DNA from: Epiperipatus broadwayi
Lineage: Eukaryota > Onychophora > Udeonychophora > Euonychophora > Peripatidae
DNA length: 64,000 bases
NCBI GenBank assembly: GCA_028023455.1
Contig: JAQFVV010012574.1
Location: 1,638,959-1,702,958, forward strand
Reading direction: 5' to 3'
Below are positions 36,176 through 47,944 of the stretch, piece after piece (within the stretch, counting starts at the first letter, position 1; each line of letters starts with the position of its first letter). A program made the position numbers and the translations under genes. Under the pieces are notes generated by a model, which was given only the letters and a program-made list of their open reading frames with translations, had not been told where the DNA came from and searched no databases.

Positions 36176-37345
36176 TCACTTTCAAGTGAAGGAAGATTGC
36201 AAGAATTAGAAGAATTGTCTTATATTAAATGAGACATTATTGGGCATTGTGATGTTAAAAGAAAAGGTGAAGAAACAATTGATTTAAAAAGTGGGCATAT
36301 ACTGTACTACAAAGGCACAAACATTGGAAGTACAAGTGAAATAGGACATTATAAATAAAAAATGGAAAAACAACATTGTGGAGATTGATGATGTATTGAG
36401 CAGAATGGTAAGATTAGTTATTCAACTTAATAGCAGACACCAAATGCAGATAATCCAGGTTTATTCCCCAATAAGTTCTCATAGTGATAAAGTAGTAGAG
36501 GATTTTTATATGGATGTACAAAAGACTTTTGATCAGACCAAACATCATTTTAAAATTGTTATGGGAGACTTTAATACTACAATTAGTAAACAATTAAAAG
36601 ATGAAAGTGCTGTAGGTAAATTTGTTTGTGATGATAGAAATGAGAGATGTAATAGACTTGTGGAATTTGCAGAAAAAGAAAAACTTTATATTATGAATTT
36701 TTTTTTTTTTTTTTGAGAAATATAATAAACAGAATTGGACATGGATGTATTCAAATAAAGCTACTGCAGAATTGGATTATACTTTGAGTAGAGAAATTAC
36801 ATATTTCAAGATTGTAATATTCTTAATAAATTCAACACAGGAAGTAATTATATATTAATAAAATAAGAGATACATGTTAATACAAAACTAGAAAAATAAA
36901 AATTATTTAAAAAAAAAACAATATTCACAGTTGATATTCCTAATTTTCAGAAACATTCTAATGAATTTAAATTAGAACTTGCAAATATTTCAAATATTAA
37001 CAAATTTTAAATATGATTCAGATTTAAATGAAATCAATAAGAAAATAACTGATACACTTTTAAAAACTACAACAAAAAAATCTAGTAGAAAAAAGCAGCA
37101 ATTGACTAGTAAAATTTAGATAATTTATGAAGAAAAGAAGGAATATGAAAATATATAAAAATGATGCATTTTTTAATATTTCAAATTTTATAAATGTTGT
37201 GAAAAAGAGTTGATAATGATATAAGAAATTATAATTGTGAACTAGCAAGAAAAGCTATAGAAGAGAATAAAAGTCTCAAGACTGTAAAACAACATTTTGG
37301 TATTGGTAGGAAACTTATTTCTGCAATATGAAAAAAAGAGGTATG
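36176..37345 (+). pseudogene. RTE-like LINE, APE endonuclease half, 3'-truncated
   Basis: Apurinic-type endonuclease motifs read across frames: VKRKGEETIDLKSGHILYYK, then WKNNIVEIDDVLSRMVRLVI, IIQVYSPISSHSDKVVEDFY, FKIVMGDFNTTI (the GDFN metal-site motif) and NERCNRLVEFAEKEKLYIMN. A 17-T tract (36698-36714) then breaks the frame, and WTWMYSNKATAELDYTLSRE follows. From about 36925 it aligns with the linker of the copy at 26760, and it stops at GIGRKLISAI near 37330, before the reverse transcriptase. Loss of the 3' half is unusual for LINEs, so a later deletion or rearrangement is likely. It complements the 5'-truncated copy at 26760. Confidence 0.88.
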
Positions 37346-38361
37346 TTATCATAAAGTTTCAAAACCATATAGTACGCTATGGAGTTTTGGAATGGGAGAT
37401 ATATTATAATAAAATTCCAATTTAGTGCCATTTTATATATTTTCATTTCGTTACCAATATATTTTCAATGACTTTTTTAGTTTTTCAAAAATATAAAAAG
37501 AGTTATAGGAGAAAGAAAAAATTTTGTAGTGGTGATGCTGATAATAAACAATGTGAAAAATAACTTACTATTTTACTTATATTTTAAAAATTTAATATCA
37601 AATTATACATAATGATATTATTTAATTGTGCTTCTTTTTTTTATTTTAAAAAGGGTTTATTTTTAACAAATTATATTTTATAATGCAGCAATAGCTAATG
37701 ATAGCTTACAATGCAGAGTAATATATAAATATAAAAAATAGAGGGGTGCATCAAAATGGCATTATTATCACCCTGCCAGTAATATTGATTCTTTATTATA
37801 AAAAATAACAGACATGCGATCTGAAGTTTGTGCCCTGGTCTATGTATATTGAGTCATTTTCTTAACAAAAGATATAGCAAATTTTAATATGCACTGACAA
37901 AATCACTCATTTTATTCAAAATTCTTTAGCTTGGTAGTCACTAATTGATAAAATTCTATATTCATTTTTTAAGGTAAATCAATCATATTTGCAAATAGCT
38001 TCACATCTTCACTAAAATTAATTTATTTGTTAGCAACACTTTTGAAGATATGATGAAATCTATTAAAGATGGTAAACCTCATCTGGCAACATCTTTCCCC
38101 TAAAAAATACTGATACCACCATAAAAAGGATTCTTACCTTTTATTCTTCCTGGCTCATCATTACAAACTATTATCAAAATTAAGATAAGGGTAAAACACT
38201 TTTTTTTCCTAACAAAATTCATATATCTCTTATCTAATAAAACAAATCAAAAATTTTTGTTCAGTATATTAATACAAAATCCCACAAAGTATTGTTGGCT
38301 AAAAATACATATCAAATAAAAAAAACTTTAAACAATCTAAGCTAAGATACAGCGATTAATA
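37346..38361. other. AT-rich intergenic DNA
   Basis: No gene. At 37362-37395 a short hairpin (CAAAACCATA facing TATGGAGTTTTG) lies just beyond the RTE truncation point; significance unknown. Confidence 0.45.
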
Positions 38362-38462
38362 AACGTCTGAGTACTGTAAATGGCAGAGCTACACACAATC
38401 AGAGGATTTATGCTCTTGAATCTGACACTTTACCACAGCACCAACCACACTCAATTGGCTCA
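38362..38462 (-). repeat. Diverged tRNA-derived SINE relic
   Basis: The minus strand reads GTGTGGTTGGTGCTGTGGTA, then AAGTGTCAGATTCAAGAGC and AAATCCTCTGATTGTGTG. The A-box-like and B-box-like segments are spaced as in tRNA-derived SINEs. Related to the copies at 22378-22500 and 36108-36175. Confidence 0.4.
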
Positions 38463-39720
38463 TTACCAACAAGTATTTACTTCCTGCAGTGCAGCCCCCA
38501 AATATTAGAAAAAACTGCCATTTTAAATCTTTCCCAACTTTGGTCTATGTTAAACAATTTGTAATTTTTGCATGATTTTTTTAATAAAACTGTGGTAATT
38601 TTTAAAAAAAAAAACAAAAACAAAACATTATTGTTATCAATATTACTTGCATTTTCTTCATCAATATATGTATGTAAGGTTTAAAGTGTAAATAAAGTTG
38701 TTTTAATTAAAAAAAAAAAAAAATCAAAAATCTTAATTATATACATATATAATGGCTTGAGGCATAATTTTTAATTGCTAAATTAATACAGCACTATGAT
38801 TCTGGATAGTAGTCCGTGGAAAGCATGTTTAGTGCATTATAAAAGTCTTGAATTTCAATTTTTGCCTTTTTGTAATACTCGATTATAATGAGTTTATAAG
38901 AAATATATAATGACTATAAATAACAATGTCAAATTTCAGATTTGCAACTCAGGTAACCTTTTTTCATATATTCCCTATTTTTATGTCATTGGTATAGGAT
39001 GAGTTAGAAAGAAAAAATTACGAACAATTTAACATTATAGGTTTCCTATACAATTAGGCTTCTTCATGCTTTAGAAATACTGTATATGTTAAGAAAATGG
39101 ATTCTAATAAAATAACAATGAACAATTTTTCTGATTTATATTTGTGTTACCTGCTCTAAAAAAAAAAAAAAAAATAGTCACCAGACAATAGTATACTGTA
39201 ATTAAAATTGGATTACTACTGATAGCGGTTTGCTATCCTCTATTTCAATAATTAGAGCTACATTAATATTAAAATAAAAATAATCAAAGGGTTAAGATAA
39301 ATAAAGATCTATAAATCACTAAATTATAAATTACTATATTATATACTAATAAGAAAAAAAATCAATATTTTCCAATTGTTTATATCTATTATATAAAGCA
39401 CTTCATAAAACCAATCAGTTAAAAAGCTGACATCATTTAAGATTACACGTTGCCTGATTTTAGATAAATCAATGTAAATGGGGGGGGGGGGGTAAATGGG
39501 GTGCTTAGGCACTCAGAATCCAGATTCCAACCTGGAAAAATAATAGTCTTTTAATTATCTGGAAAATAATTTGCAATTAAAACAGTTGTTAAAATAAATA
39601 CATTTTTTTTTTTAAAAGTTTATCAATTTTATTTTTTAATTATTAATGCATATAAAACTGATAAGAATTAAATGTTTAGAGCATTAAAAGGTCATGATAA
39701 AAAATTATATAATTTGTCTT
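38463..39720. other. AT-rich intergenic DNA
   Basis: No gene. A 12-G homopolymer at 39481-39492, in otherwise AT-rich DNA, is followed by GTGCTTAGGCACTCAGAATCC, which may be another SINE relic. Confidence 0.45.
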
Positions 39721-39831
39721 GCATTGGTGGTCGAGAGGTCAGCGCGACTGCCTTGCACTTGCAGGCAGTTGCCCGGGTTGCGGGTTCGCGTCCCGGCCGA
39801 TGCTATGACACTTTAAAATATATATATATAT
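39721..39831 (+). repeat. tRNA-derived SINE with near-intact class II tRNA-like head
   Basis: The first 83 bases fold like a long-variable-arm tRNA. The acceptor stem is GCATTGG pairing with CCGATGC (39797-39803), and the D stem is GTCG/CGAC. An anticodon-like arm, an extended variable segment and a T loop GGGTTCGCGTCCC (B box) follow. The anticodon arm cannot be drawn with both a clean 5-bp stem and T33 in a 7-base loop, and one T-stem pair is wrong, so a working tRNA is unlikely. A TATGACAC plus A/T tail follows. A second copy at 54394-54491 shares the head and the GACAC tail, proving it is a repeat. Transcription would be by RNA polymerase III from internal A and B boxes. Confidence 0.8.
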
Positions 39832-41313
39832 AATTATGAAAAGCTTTTTGATTACTGGGATTGTTGCTATATAGACAATATGCTAAATGTATACACTTTA
39901 CACACGAGATACACTTTACATACGAAGGACAGAGCAAAAGTCCTCAAGCATCCTACAGCTAAGAGTATTTAGATATCCATACACATTTCATGTATAAAAA
40001 TATACTGAAATTATGTGCCTGATAGTATAAATTTTCTTTATTATTATCGTATACTGAGAATATTTTTTTCACAGCCTAATATATATATAATGTAACAAGA
40101 CATCACATTCTTAGCATAGACTTCTAAGAGTAATTATCTTATTCTAGACTTCACTAACAAAGCTAGAATAATTTAGAACTACTGCTGGATATCCACTGAT
40201 TACTCACATTTATAGTGGTAGAATGAAAAAATCTGCTCTTGGAAGAAAAAAATTATCAAAATATTTTATAACATCAATATGTTAGCAAACAATAAAGAAT
40301 GCAGTGAATCTACCCATACTTTAAACTTTCAGTTTTTACAAACTATTGTTTGCTGACTCTGCTGCAAATAAAGAGTGGAAATTATATATTAGCCTGATTT
40401 AAACACTGCATAAATTATTTTGAAATAACAATTGTGCAAATGGAGTATAAAGACAGAACTTATGTTTAAAACCATTTATAACACTAACAAAAGATTAGTT
40501 AGTAAATGTAAATATCAAAAAGCATAGCTTAATAAATAAAAAAATTCAAACTCCCCCCCCCCTAAGCTATGGATAAATAATACTCTTACATCATCAATAA
40601 ATGATACAGATTAGAGTGGATCCACTTTTACACTTTCAATTTTTATAAGCTTTGGTTTACTTCTGTTTGAATCTCATATACATGGAACTATGCATACTTG
40701 ATATTTACATTTACAAAGTGATATTTTATTAATGTGATAAAAGTTTTTAAAATGGAGACTCTGTCTTTAACCCTTTATTTGCACAATTATAATGCCAAAA
40801 TGATTTTTACACTATTAAAAACAGGCTATATATAATTTTTACTCTATTTCTAGCAATGCCAGCAAATGAAAGTTTACAAAGATCAAGAACTTAAAGAATA
40901 GATGGATTTTATCTATGGGTGTTATTTATTCATAGCTTACAGAGGAGTTGGTTTATTTCCATTTGTTATATTTTGTATAACTTGGAATTGTAGTGCCTTA
41001 AGCAACTGATTTAGTTGATAAAATTCATCAATAAGTTACACAGAAAAAAATATATATAGTTTTTCATTTTTAAAATGCAAGTTTCTGTCTGATAAATTAA
41101 TTTAATTATATTGATGATAATTATTTATATGTTTCTTAAACTGAAATAAATATTAGTTCAAAGAAAGAATGAAAGACTGAAAAGCTAAAGATTGCTAGAT
41201 CCATTTCCACCTGAGGAATATGAAAAAAAAGTCAATTTAGTTAACTGAGAAAAGTTATACTCAATCTGCTACTTGGATCTCCATATCTTTGAGCAACTAA
41301 CCATAAAATTATT
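39832..41313. other. AT-rich DNA with a possible SINE relic at its end
   Basis: No gene. An 11-C run lies at about 40552-40562. From about 41171, CTGAAAAGCTAAAGATTGC... and TTTGAGCAACTAACCATAAA resemble the diverged SINE family seen at 22378-22500. Confidence 0.35.
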
Positions 41314-41336
41314 GATCATCATCATCATCATCATCA

Positions 41337-41398
<62 letters not shown>
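41314..41398. repeat. Compound microsatellite (ATC)n(ATT)n
   Basis: An ATC run passes into a long ATT run. On the minus strand it directly follows AATAAAGTCCTTTGAAAATA, so it is best read as the (AAT)n 3' tail of the minus-strand LINE. Confidence 0.9.
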
Positions 41399-43808
41399 TT
41401 CAAAGGACTTTATTAACAAATAGTAAAGGTTACATCAATTTATACTTTTGCATTGAGCATACATTGTTTCATGTTCACATTATAAAGAAAATATAGTTTA
41501 TGTAATTAAATCATATGCATTACATACATTTAGATTGCAGATCTATATATTAATGAGCTCATGATTACTCTCAAGTCCAAAGGCAATAACAAAATAAGTA
41601 ATGTTCATGTAATGATAATAGAAAAAAAAACTGTTTGATATTGCCAATAAAGTCTGATCACACCCTGCATGATGTTCATTATAGATTTAAAAGGGTTCAT
41701 ATTCTATTATATATGAAGTCAGAGGATAGTTTCTTCCCTCTTTCTTTAATGTTTTCAAGTTTATTCCAGAAGGTATTTAGACACCTTCTTGGATTGTTAT
41801 TGTATAAAAAGATGCATCTAGTTCACCATAATGCAAAAAGAACAAAGATGCTGACATGAATATTGGCATATATATCTTGTCCTAAAGCTTTGAAAGAGTG
41901 TGTCAATTTTAAATTTTTGAATTTTTAAATAATAGAGGAATTGCTCAATGAATATTATCAAAGTAGGTGAATTCAAAGAAGATTTGATATTAGTTTTCAG
42001 TGTCTCAATAGTAAAGGTTGCAATGTTTATCCACACTCTTGAAATTTCTTTTATATCTGTAGAAATATAAAGTAGATAATGTTTCAAGGTTAATTTTAAC
42101 AAGGAAGACAAAATATTTAGGTTCAAGAGACCAATGCTTAAATTTATTAATGAGTTGTTTGTTAGTTAGGCCTAAAATTGAAATATTAAGGGAATCAGGA
42201 TGATCTCTATGAAATCATCTGTAGACTCCCAATATTTGAATTTTGTAGATGCAGACAGGGGTTCACATTTAGAGATGAATTGAAGGGAAGAATTACTTTT
42301 TTCCAAAAGCTAACAACAGGTGAGCATCTATCTGTAAGGATAATTTTTAGCAGTAACCCTAACTGAGGGAAAATATTAGTAAAAGAGATAATAAAGTTGA
42401 TAGTCTTTTGAATCCAAAAGTGTTTATACAATGAAGTCTTAAGTTGTTTAGGAGGTCTTTGGAGTTGTTTAAGTGAAATGCCACCAATATGCTTGACCTA
42501 AAGAAGATTTCTAAGAAGAGAGTAGATAGCATAATTAATTTTTTAGTAAAAATAATAATGGGAGAGAATTATGTGATTTTGGTCATGATTAGTAGATTAT
42601 AGAGTGATGTTTTAGAATAAAAAGAGAGGTATGATTTAATCAGTTTCTCAGTTTTATCAACAAGTACTTTCCGTATTTGGCTTTGCATGGATGAGTATCA
42701 TAGATGAAAGGGAAAATCAAGGAAGGAACTTGGGTATCCTCTGAAGAATTGCTTTTGGATTTTTCCGGTATATATAGGCCAAACACATGACATATCAATG
42801 TTAAATTCAAGTATGTAATCCTGAATAAATTTTGAAAGAATTCCAATGAGAGCTGAGATTTATTTAAAGAATATAAACCCAGATATATCATCCATATAAG
42901 CAATGATGGAAATGTTAATATTGGGCGATGGTACAAAGGTATCAAGTATTTGGTTTCAATCTCTTTGAGAAGTGGAATAATATAAATAGTAAATAGAAGA
43001 GCACTGAGAGAAAAGTCTTGTGATATTGAGCAATAAGTAGTGAAATTATGAGAGAATTTTCCATTTAACATGATATGAATTTTACTATTTAGTAAAAGGT
43101 TTGCTATTATATAAAGGATTGAAGAAGACATCTCTGAATCTACTAATACATTAATAAGGTCATCTATAGACCCCATGTCAAAGGAAAATTTAATATCCAG
43201 CTGGACCACTAATGGATTATATTTTACTGTCCCCAAGTCTATGACAATTTTAAACAAGAATGCAGCCTGGTTTGTACATGAGTCTTTCTTTGCAAATTGA
43301 TCTTACATAATAAGGGTAGCAAAATTGGTTCCATTCTATCTTTAAGTGTACAATTAAGCAATTTTATTTCCCAATAGTGCCATTAAAATGGGTCTAAGGT
43401 TATTAATGATAGAAATATTTTTGAGAAAAGATATAGGATATTGGATAAATACCTTGTTTTTATATATATGTTTTGATAATCAATTGGCCATATCAACCAA
43501 GTATTTTACTGTAAAATGGATTAGATGGGAAATATACAAAAAGAGAAATCACATGCAAGCCTGGATGACATGAATCTGGAGTGGAAGCTATTTTTGCTTT
43601 GAGTTCATTTACTGTAATAATGGCTACATCTGTTGAGGTATCAAAAATGTCTGATGATGGATTAAACATTTGTTTACTTTGAAGCAAGTCTTGGTAGTAG
43701 CTGTATAGGGGACCAAGCATATTGTCTCATGTACAAACTATCATTAATTTTGATTGCTGTTGGTACTTTAACTGTAGAGAGCTGACAAGCGCCCAGTTAA
43801 TGTAGTTT
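41399..43808 (-). pseudogene. Non-LTR retrotransposon, reverse transcriptase half and 3'UTR (interrupted by Penelope-like insertion)
   Basis: Reading leftward from the insertion point: LGPLYSYYQDLLQSKQMFNP and VNELKAKIASTPDSCHPGLH (the SxPGPDG-type region) at 43720-43550. Then LDIKFSFDMGSIDDL (LDIxKAFDxV), SISQDFSLSALLFTIYI (degenerate QGSxLSPLLFxIYI) and, in a shifted frame at about 42882-42902, AYMDDIS, an intact YMDD catalytic motif. Further on, QIRKVLVDKTEKLIKSYLS fits the post-catalytic region. The 3'UTR ends with AATAAAGTCCTTTGA and an AAT microsatellite. Frameshifts and stops are numerous. The 5' half continues at 46583-47340; the two halves were one element before the Penelope-like element inserted. 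Confidence 0.8.
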
Positions 43809-44083
43809 ATATATAAATAAACAAACAAACTCCTTTTTAAAACTTGCTTTTTATATGACTATAATAATCAATAAAAAGTTTTAAAAATCCAACATTTCGA
43901 CTAATTGCTAAAGCACGCTAAAATAAAATAATAATAAAAAAACATCTAATAATAAACATCACATATTTCAAAACAATATTAAATTAAAAATTACAAAAAA
44001 TATTCACAGTAAAAAATTTACTTTATCTCAATCCCCTTTCCTATTGCAAACAATCACAACTTAAACACAAACAATTTCTTTTT
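43809..44083. repeat. Left inverted terminal repeat of Penelope-like element
   Basis: Runs from ATATATAAATAAACAAACAA inward to AAACACAAACAATTTC. It matches the complement of 46241-46529 nearly base for base except near 43900-43920. There the right copy has an extra self-complementary segment (GACTATTTTATATAGTC) that is collapsed here. Confidence 0.9.
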
Positions 44084-44109
44084 AATAACCTACTATTTTC
44101 TTTTCTCTT

Positions 44110-45990
44110 TTTCCATTAACATCCTATTTAATTCTGATTATATCATCCTTTCATTGTATGAATTAATACATTCCAAAGTCTTTATTTCAAAATGCCCATG
44201 CTTAAATTTATTCATGTAAATGTAAACAGCAGAATTTTTATCACCTAAATGCTGTTTTAATCTAGTTTTCAATTTATTCTTACTAGTCTCAACATATGTC
44301 ATTTCTACATTTGTTCTAAAACAATCCAACATTTTATCAAATAAACTGAATTCATAATCTCTAGCCTATTATAGTCCCCATTATTATTAATTAAAAAATT
44401 TAAACTTGCTTTCTTTTTATAAACTGGACAAATATTCCTATTAATCATTTAAACTAATTTCTTAACTTTAATAAATAAATCTCTAGATATATTAAAATCA
44501 ACATAAATAACTTTTTCTCTATTCCAATCCCTATCTAACCCCATTCTATTTCTTATTTTATTTATATTTTTATTAGAAAACAAATGTTCAACTACACCCC
44601 TAGGATAATCAATCATAAAACATTCATTCCTAATAATATCAATCTCATTCCCAAACAAATTACTATTTGAACATAACTTAATTGCCCTAATAATTTTATT
44701 AGTACCAATATCTGAAAAACAATTATTTGACAATCGAAAAAATGTTTTTTTCTAAACACAGATGTTTCTATAATAACACTACCATTCCTACCTTCTTTTT
44801 TTTTAATTCTAACATTCATATATTCAATAACATTAATATATTCTTTTTCCATAGTAAACTTTATTTTTTCAACTCTACGATTAATATAATTCAAAAAATT
44901 ATCTGCATTTCTTTTATTACCATTGAAAACCATAAAATAGTCATCAACATATCTAACATAAAAAATTGGTTTATTCCTATTATAATTAAAATATTGCTCT
45001 TCGAACTTATACATATATATTCCTGCCAAAAAAACTACTTAGACTATTACTCATACTTAAACTCTCTTTTTGCTTATAAAATCCATCCCCATATTTAAAA
45101 ATAAGGTCCCTACAAAAAATCACTAATATCTCATATAAAAGAAAACCCTCAATTTTTACTTTTACCCCTTTATCTTTACTGTATAAATCCATAAAACAAC
45201 AAATAGCAACCTCTGGATCAATGTTAGTATACATACTAACTATATCTAACTTTACAAAAATCAATTTTTTAAAAACCTTACCTTCTAAAAAAACTTTTAA
45301 TTTACTATTAAACTATATAGAATTATTAACACAATTTCTTTCAAATAATGTAATATGTTTTTTTTAAATATTATTATATACCCACTTCGAAATTTTCTCA
45401 TAATAACTATTACAACTACTAATAATTAGCCTCATTGGAATATCAGGCTTATGTATTTTAGGCAAACCATATATTTTTGCACATTTTATATCCATTCTTT
45501 TTAATTTAAGCATGACTAATTTTTCCATACAACCTTTTTCATACATCAAAGTTAATATATTATTAACCTTTTTATTCATTAACATACTTTCATCTTTATT
45601 AATTTTTACAAAACATTCTTCCTTTAATAAATTTAACATTTTTTTATTATATCCTCTCTTGTTTAAAATAACAATACTCGATGTTTTATCATCTTTTAAA
45701 AATAATAAATCCCCATATTTATCACGCATATTTTTTAATAATATACCATTCATTAAACTTACAATTATTTCCCTTTTCTTTAACATTATATCTATTTTTT
45801 AAATCAAATATCAAATTCTTAAATTCGAATTTCAATTCATTAAATAAAAAATCCTTATTCTTAATATTATCATTTATCTTATTACATTTATATTCAATTA
45901 ATTGCATTTTTGCCATAATTTCAATAATCTGCTTTTTAATATTACAATTATTTAATGGTACATAATTCAAACCCCTTTTTAAAAACATTT
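44110..45990 (-). pseudogene. Penelope-like element polyprotein (reverse transcriptase and GIY-YIG endonuclease)
   Basis: Motifs appear in order on the minus strand. NYVPLNNCNIKKQI (45988-45722) is the N-terminal conserved region. DDKTSSIVILNKRGYNKKM and AKIYGLPKIHKPDIPMRLI are at 45786-45364, LDIVSMYTNIDPEVAI (fingers/palm, first catalytic Asp) near 45250, and FYVRYVDDYFMVFNG (the YVDD catalytic motif) at about 44960. DYPRGVVEHLF and NRMGLDRDWNREKVIYVDF lie at 44733-44449, and a GIY-YIG remnant (VYLIKC, then TYVETSKNKLKTRLKQH and KFKHGHFEIKTLE) at 44380-44138. The glycine of YIG is not visible (YVE). At least four frameshifts or stops separate the pieces. Penelope reverse transcriptases are related to telomerase and prime on nicked DNA. 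Order and motifs make the family call secure. Confidence 0.92.
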
Positions 45991-46240
45991 ATCTCTTCAT
46001 CATTAAAAATAGAATTAGTTAAATTAATAACAAAATTCTTTTTTTCCATTTTATGACTACTACAAAATAGATAATAATTATTATCTTTATTTTTGTTATC
46101 ACACCTTCTAACCATCAAATCATTAAATTTTTTACAATGCCTTTCTAAAATCTTATTTTTTAAAAAAATATATCTTTTTAATAAAAATATATATTAATTC
46201 CTCTTCCTCTTTAATTGTAATTAATCTCCTTAAATTAAAA

Positions 46241-46529
46241 AAAAAGGAAATTGTTTGTGTTTAAATTGTGATTGTTTGCAATAAGAAAGGGGAACGAGGT
46301 AAGGTAAATTTTTGACTGTGAATATTTTTTGTAATTTTTAATTTAATATTTTTTTGGAATATGTGATGTTTATTATATATATGTTTTTTTTATTATTATT
46401 TTATTTTAGTGTGCCTTGAAAAAGACTATATAAAATAGTCAAAACGTTGGACTTTTTAAATTTTTATTGATGATTATAGTCATATAAAAAGCAAGTTTTA
46501 AAAAGGAGTTTGTTTGTTTATTTATATAT
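46241..46529. repeat. Right inverted terminal repeat of Penelope-like element (5' side of its gene)
   Basis: Complement of 43809-44083. It includes GACTATATAAAATAGTC (46424-46440), a perfect inverted stem absent from the left copy, followed by AAAACGTTGG. It lies upstream of the polyprotein and so would hold its promoter; no promoter element is assigned. Confidence 0.9.
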
Positions 46530-46582
46530 TGGATATTTATGAACTATTTTGGCAAAAAGAAATGTGTGATTGATATATTTAA

Positions 46583-47340
46583 TTAATGTAGTTTCTTGAC
46601 CATGTATGCAGTTTGCTCATATATATCCTTTTTTTTTTCTGCAAATATTGCCTGATGTTTCACATATAGATTTATATAGTATTTTTAATGCAGATATTCC
46701 TATTCTCTGTTCATTAGTCAAAATAGACAATCTTTTTTGTGAATCTCATCTGCTAGATTCAGAAGTCTGTTTGGAGAGATTCTCGTGATATGGTTAATTG
46801 TGAATTAAAGAATATTTACATAAGCGATCCAGATTTGTATTGAATTAAGTTTCATTTTACCAATCTTGAAGAATACAATATAAATTGTGGAGAAAAGATA
46901 TGGTTTTTCCAGTTTTAAAATTTATTTTTTTGTGAGAGATCATTATGAAGAGTGACCATCAATGCTAGATGATCAGAAAAGGATGAGTTATTAAAAGATA
47001 TATGGATCATGTGACAATGCATAGGTGAGTAGAAACATAGATCTATTAATGATTTATGTTGACCATTATCAAAAGATACTGAGTCATTAATTAGAAAGAA
47101 AGTCTATGAATCCATCAATGTGGCATAGTTCATATTGAAGTCAACCCAAGAGAATGCATAGATGGGATGAAGAAGCAAAAAAAGTTTACAGTTAGAATTA
47201 ATTTATTAATGGGCCAGGTGAGTTATGGACAATGATTATGGGTATTGCATCATGATAATTAAAATATTAGGATCCAAATAAAGTATTTTAAATGTTTTAA
47301 AAGGATATATCTTGGATATAAAGAGACCTGTGCCAAAGGT
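46583..47340 (-). pseudogene. Non-LTR retrotransposon, APE endonuclease half (5' part of the interrupted LINE)
   Basis: Minus-strand reading gives NSPGPLINSNCKLFLLLHPI, then YAFSWVDFNMNYATLMDS, where GDFN is expected but the glycine is replaced by valine. FLINDSVSFDNGQHKSLIDL follows, then SFSDHLALMVTL, the SDH motif of APE-type endonucleases. The right edge is close to an ATT microsatellite at 47347. The frame has stops. With 41399-43808 it makes one LINE split by the Penelope-like insertion at the endonuclease-to-reverse-transcriptase linker. Confidence 0.75.
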
Positions 47341-47346
47341 GAATTG

Positions 47347-47347
47347 G

Positions 47348-47443
<96 letters not shown>

Positions 47444-47445
47444 TA
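47347..47445. repeat. (ATT)n microsatellite, about 100 bp
   Basis: Uninterrupted ATT/TTA triplets. It abuts the 5' end of the minus-strand LINE on one side and a plus-strand LINE-like tail on the other. Confidence 0.95.
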
Positions 47446-47459
47446 ATTAATTTATTTAT

Positions 47460-47690
47460 TTATTATTATTATTACTTTAATGTGCAAACTGTAATTGGCT
47501 ATACATTGTTGTTTAGCACTTAAATAAATGAATTGAATTTAATGAATTAATTATTATTATTATTATTATTATTATTTAATATGGAAACTGTAATTGGCTA
47601 TTGTTTAGCACTTAAATAAATGAATTGAATTAAATTAAATCAATTGAATTATTATCATCACTATCATCATCATTATTAAATAAATTTACA
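47460..47690 (+). repeat. Duplicated LINE-like 3' tail
   Basis: ACTGTAATTGGCTAT, then TTTAGCACTTAAATAAATGA and ATTGAAT occurs twice (from about 47486 and 47586), each copy followed by ATT or ATC triplets. A short conserved end with AATAAA and microsatellite tail fits the 3' end of a LINE. No coding part is attached. Confidence 0.55.
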
Positions 47691-47944
47691 TATGAAAAAA
47701 ATATTTTGCCACTGCAGTTTATTGTGATAGAGTTCTAGATTTAATACTATAAATATATATGAACAAAATGCTAAAACTATGTATTACTACCAAAAATTAA
47801 AATTTAATAGCAACGAGAATAAAAATTAAAAATGTGGAATAAATTCCAAAATTTGGAGAAAAAAAAGTCTAACGGAAGACTTTTGGATAATAAATATTTT
47901 GTTAATAGAAAGTTTTGCCTCACTAATTTTTTGCTTTCATATTA

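Larger units (their letters stand above)
43809..46582 (-). mobile_element. Penelope-like element with long inverted terminal repeats and 12-bp target duplication
   Basis: TTAATGTAGTTT occurs at 43797-43808 and 46583-46594, bounding a 2.77-kb insertion in a LINE. Inverted terminal repeats of about 280 bp (43809-44083 and 46241-46529) flank a minus-strand Penelope reverse transcriptase/GIY-YIG frame. The promoter-side end carries GACTATATAAAATAGTC and AAAACGTTGGACTTTT, the kind of end typical for Penelope-like elements. About 53 bp lie between the right repeat and the target duplication, like a tail extension. The gene is broken, so it is a fossil, but the element is structurally complete end to end. 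Confidence 0.9.

Noticed and set aside
39721-39803. Functional tRNA gene
   Set aside because: The anticodon arm cannot be drawn correctly, one T-stem pair is wrong, and a second diverged copy with the same non-tRNA tail exists at 54394.
44727-45965. Plus-strand frames with Phe/Asn/Ile runs across the Penelope-like element
   Set aside because: They are antisense shadows of the reverse transcriptase, which reads on the minus strand with clear motifs.
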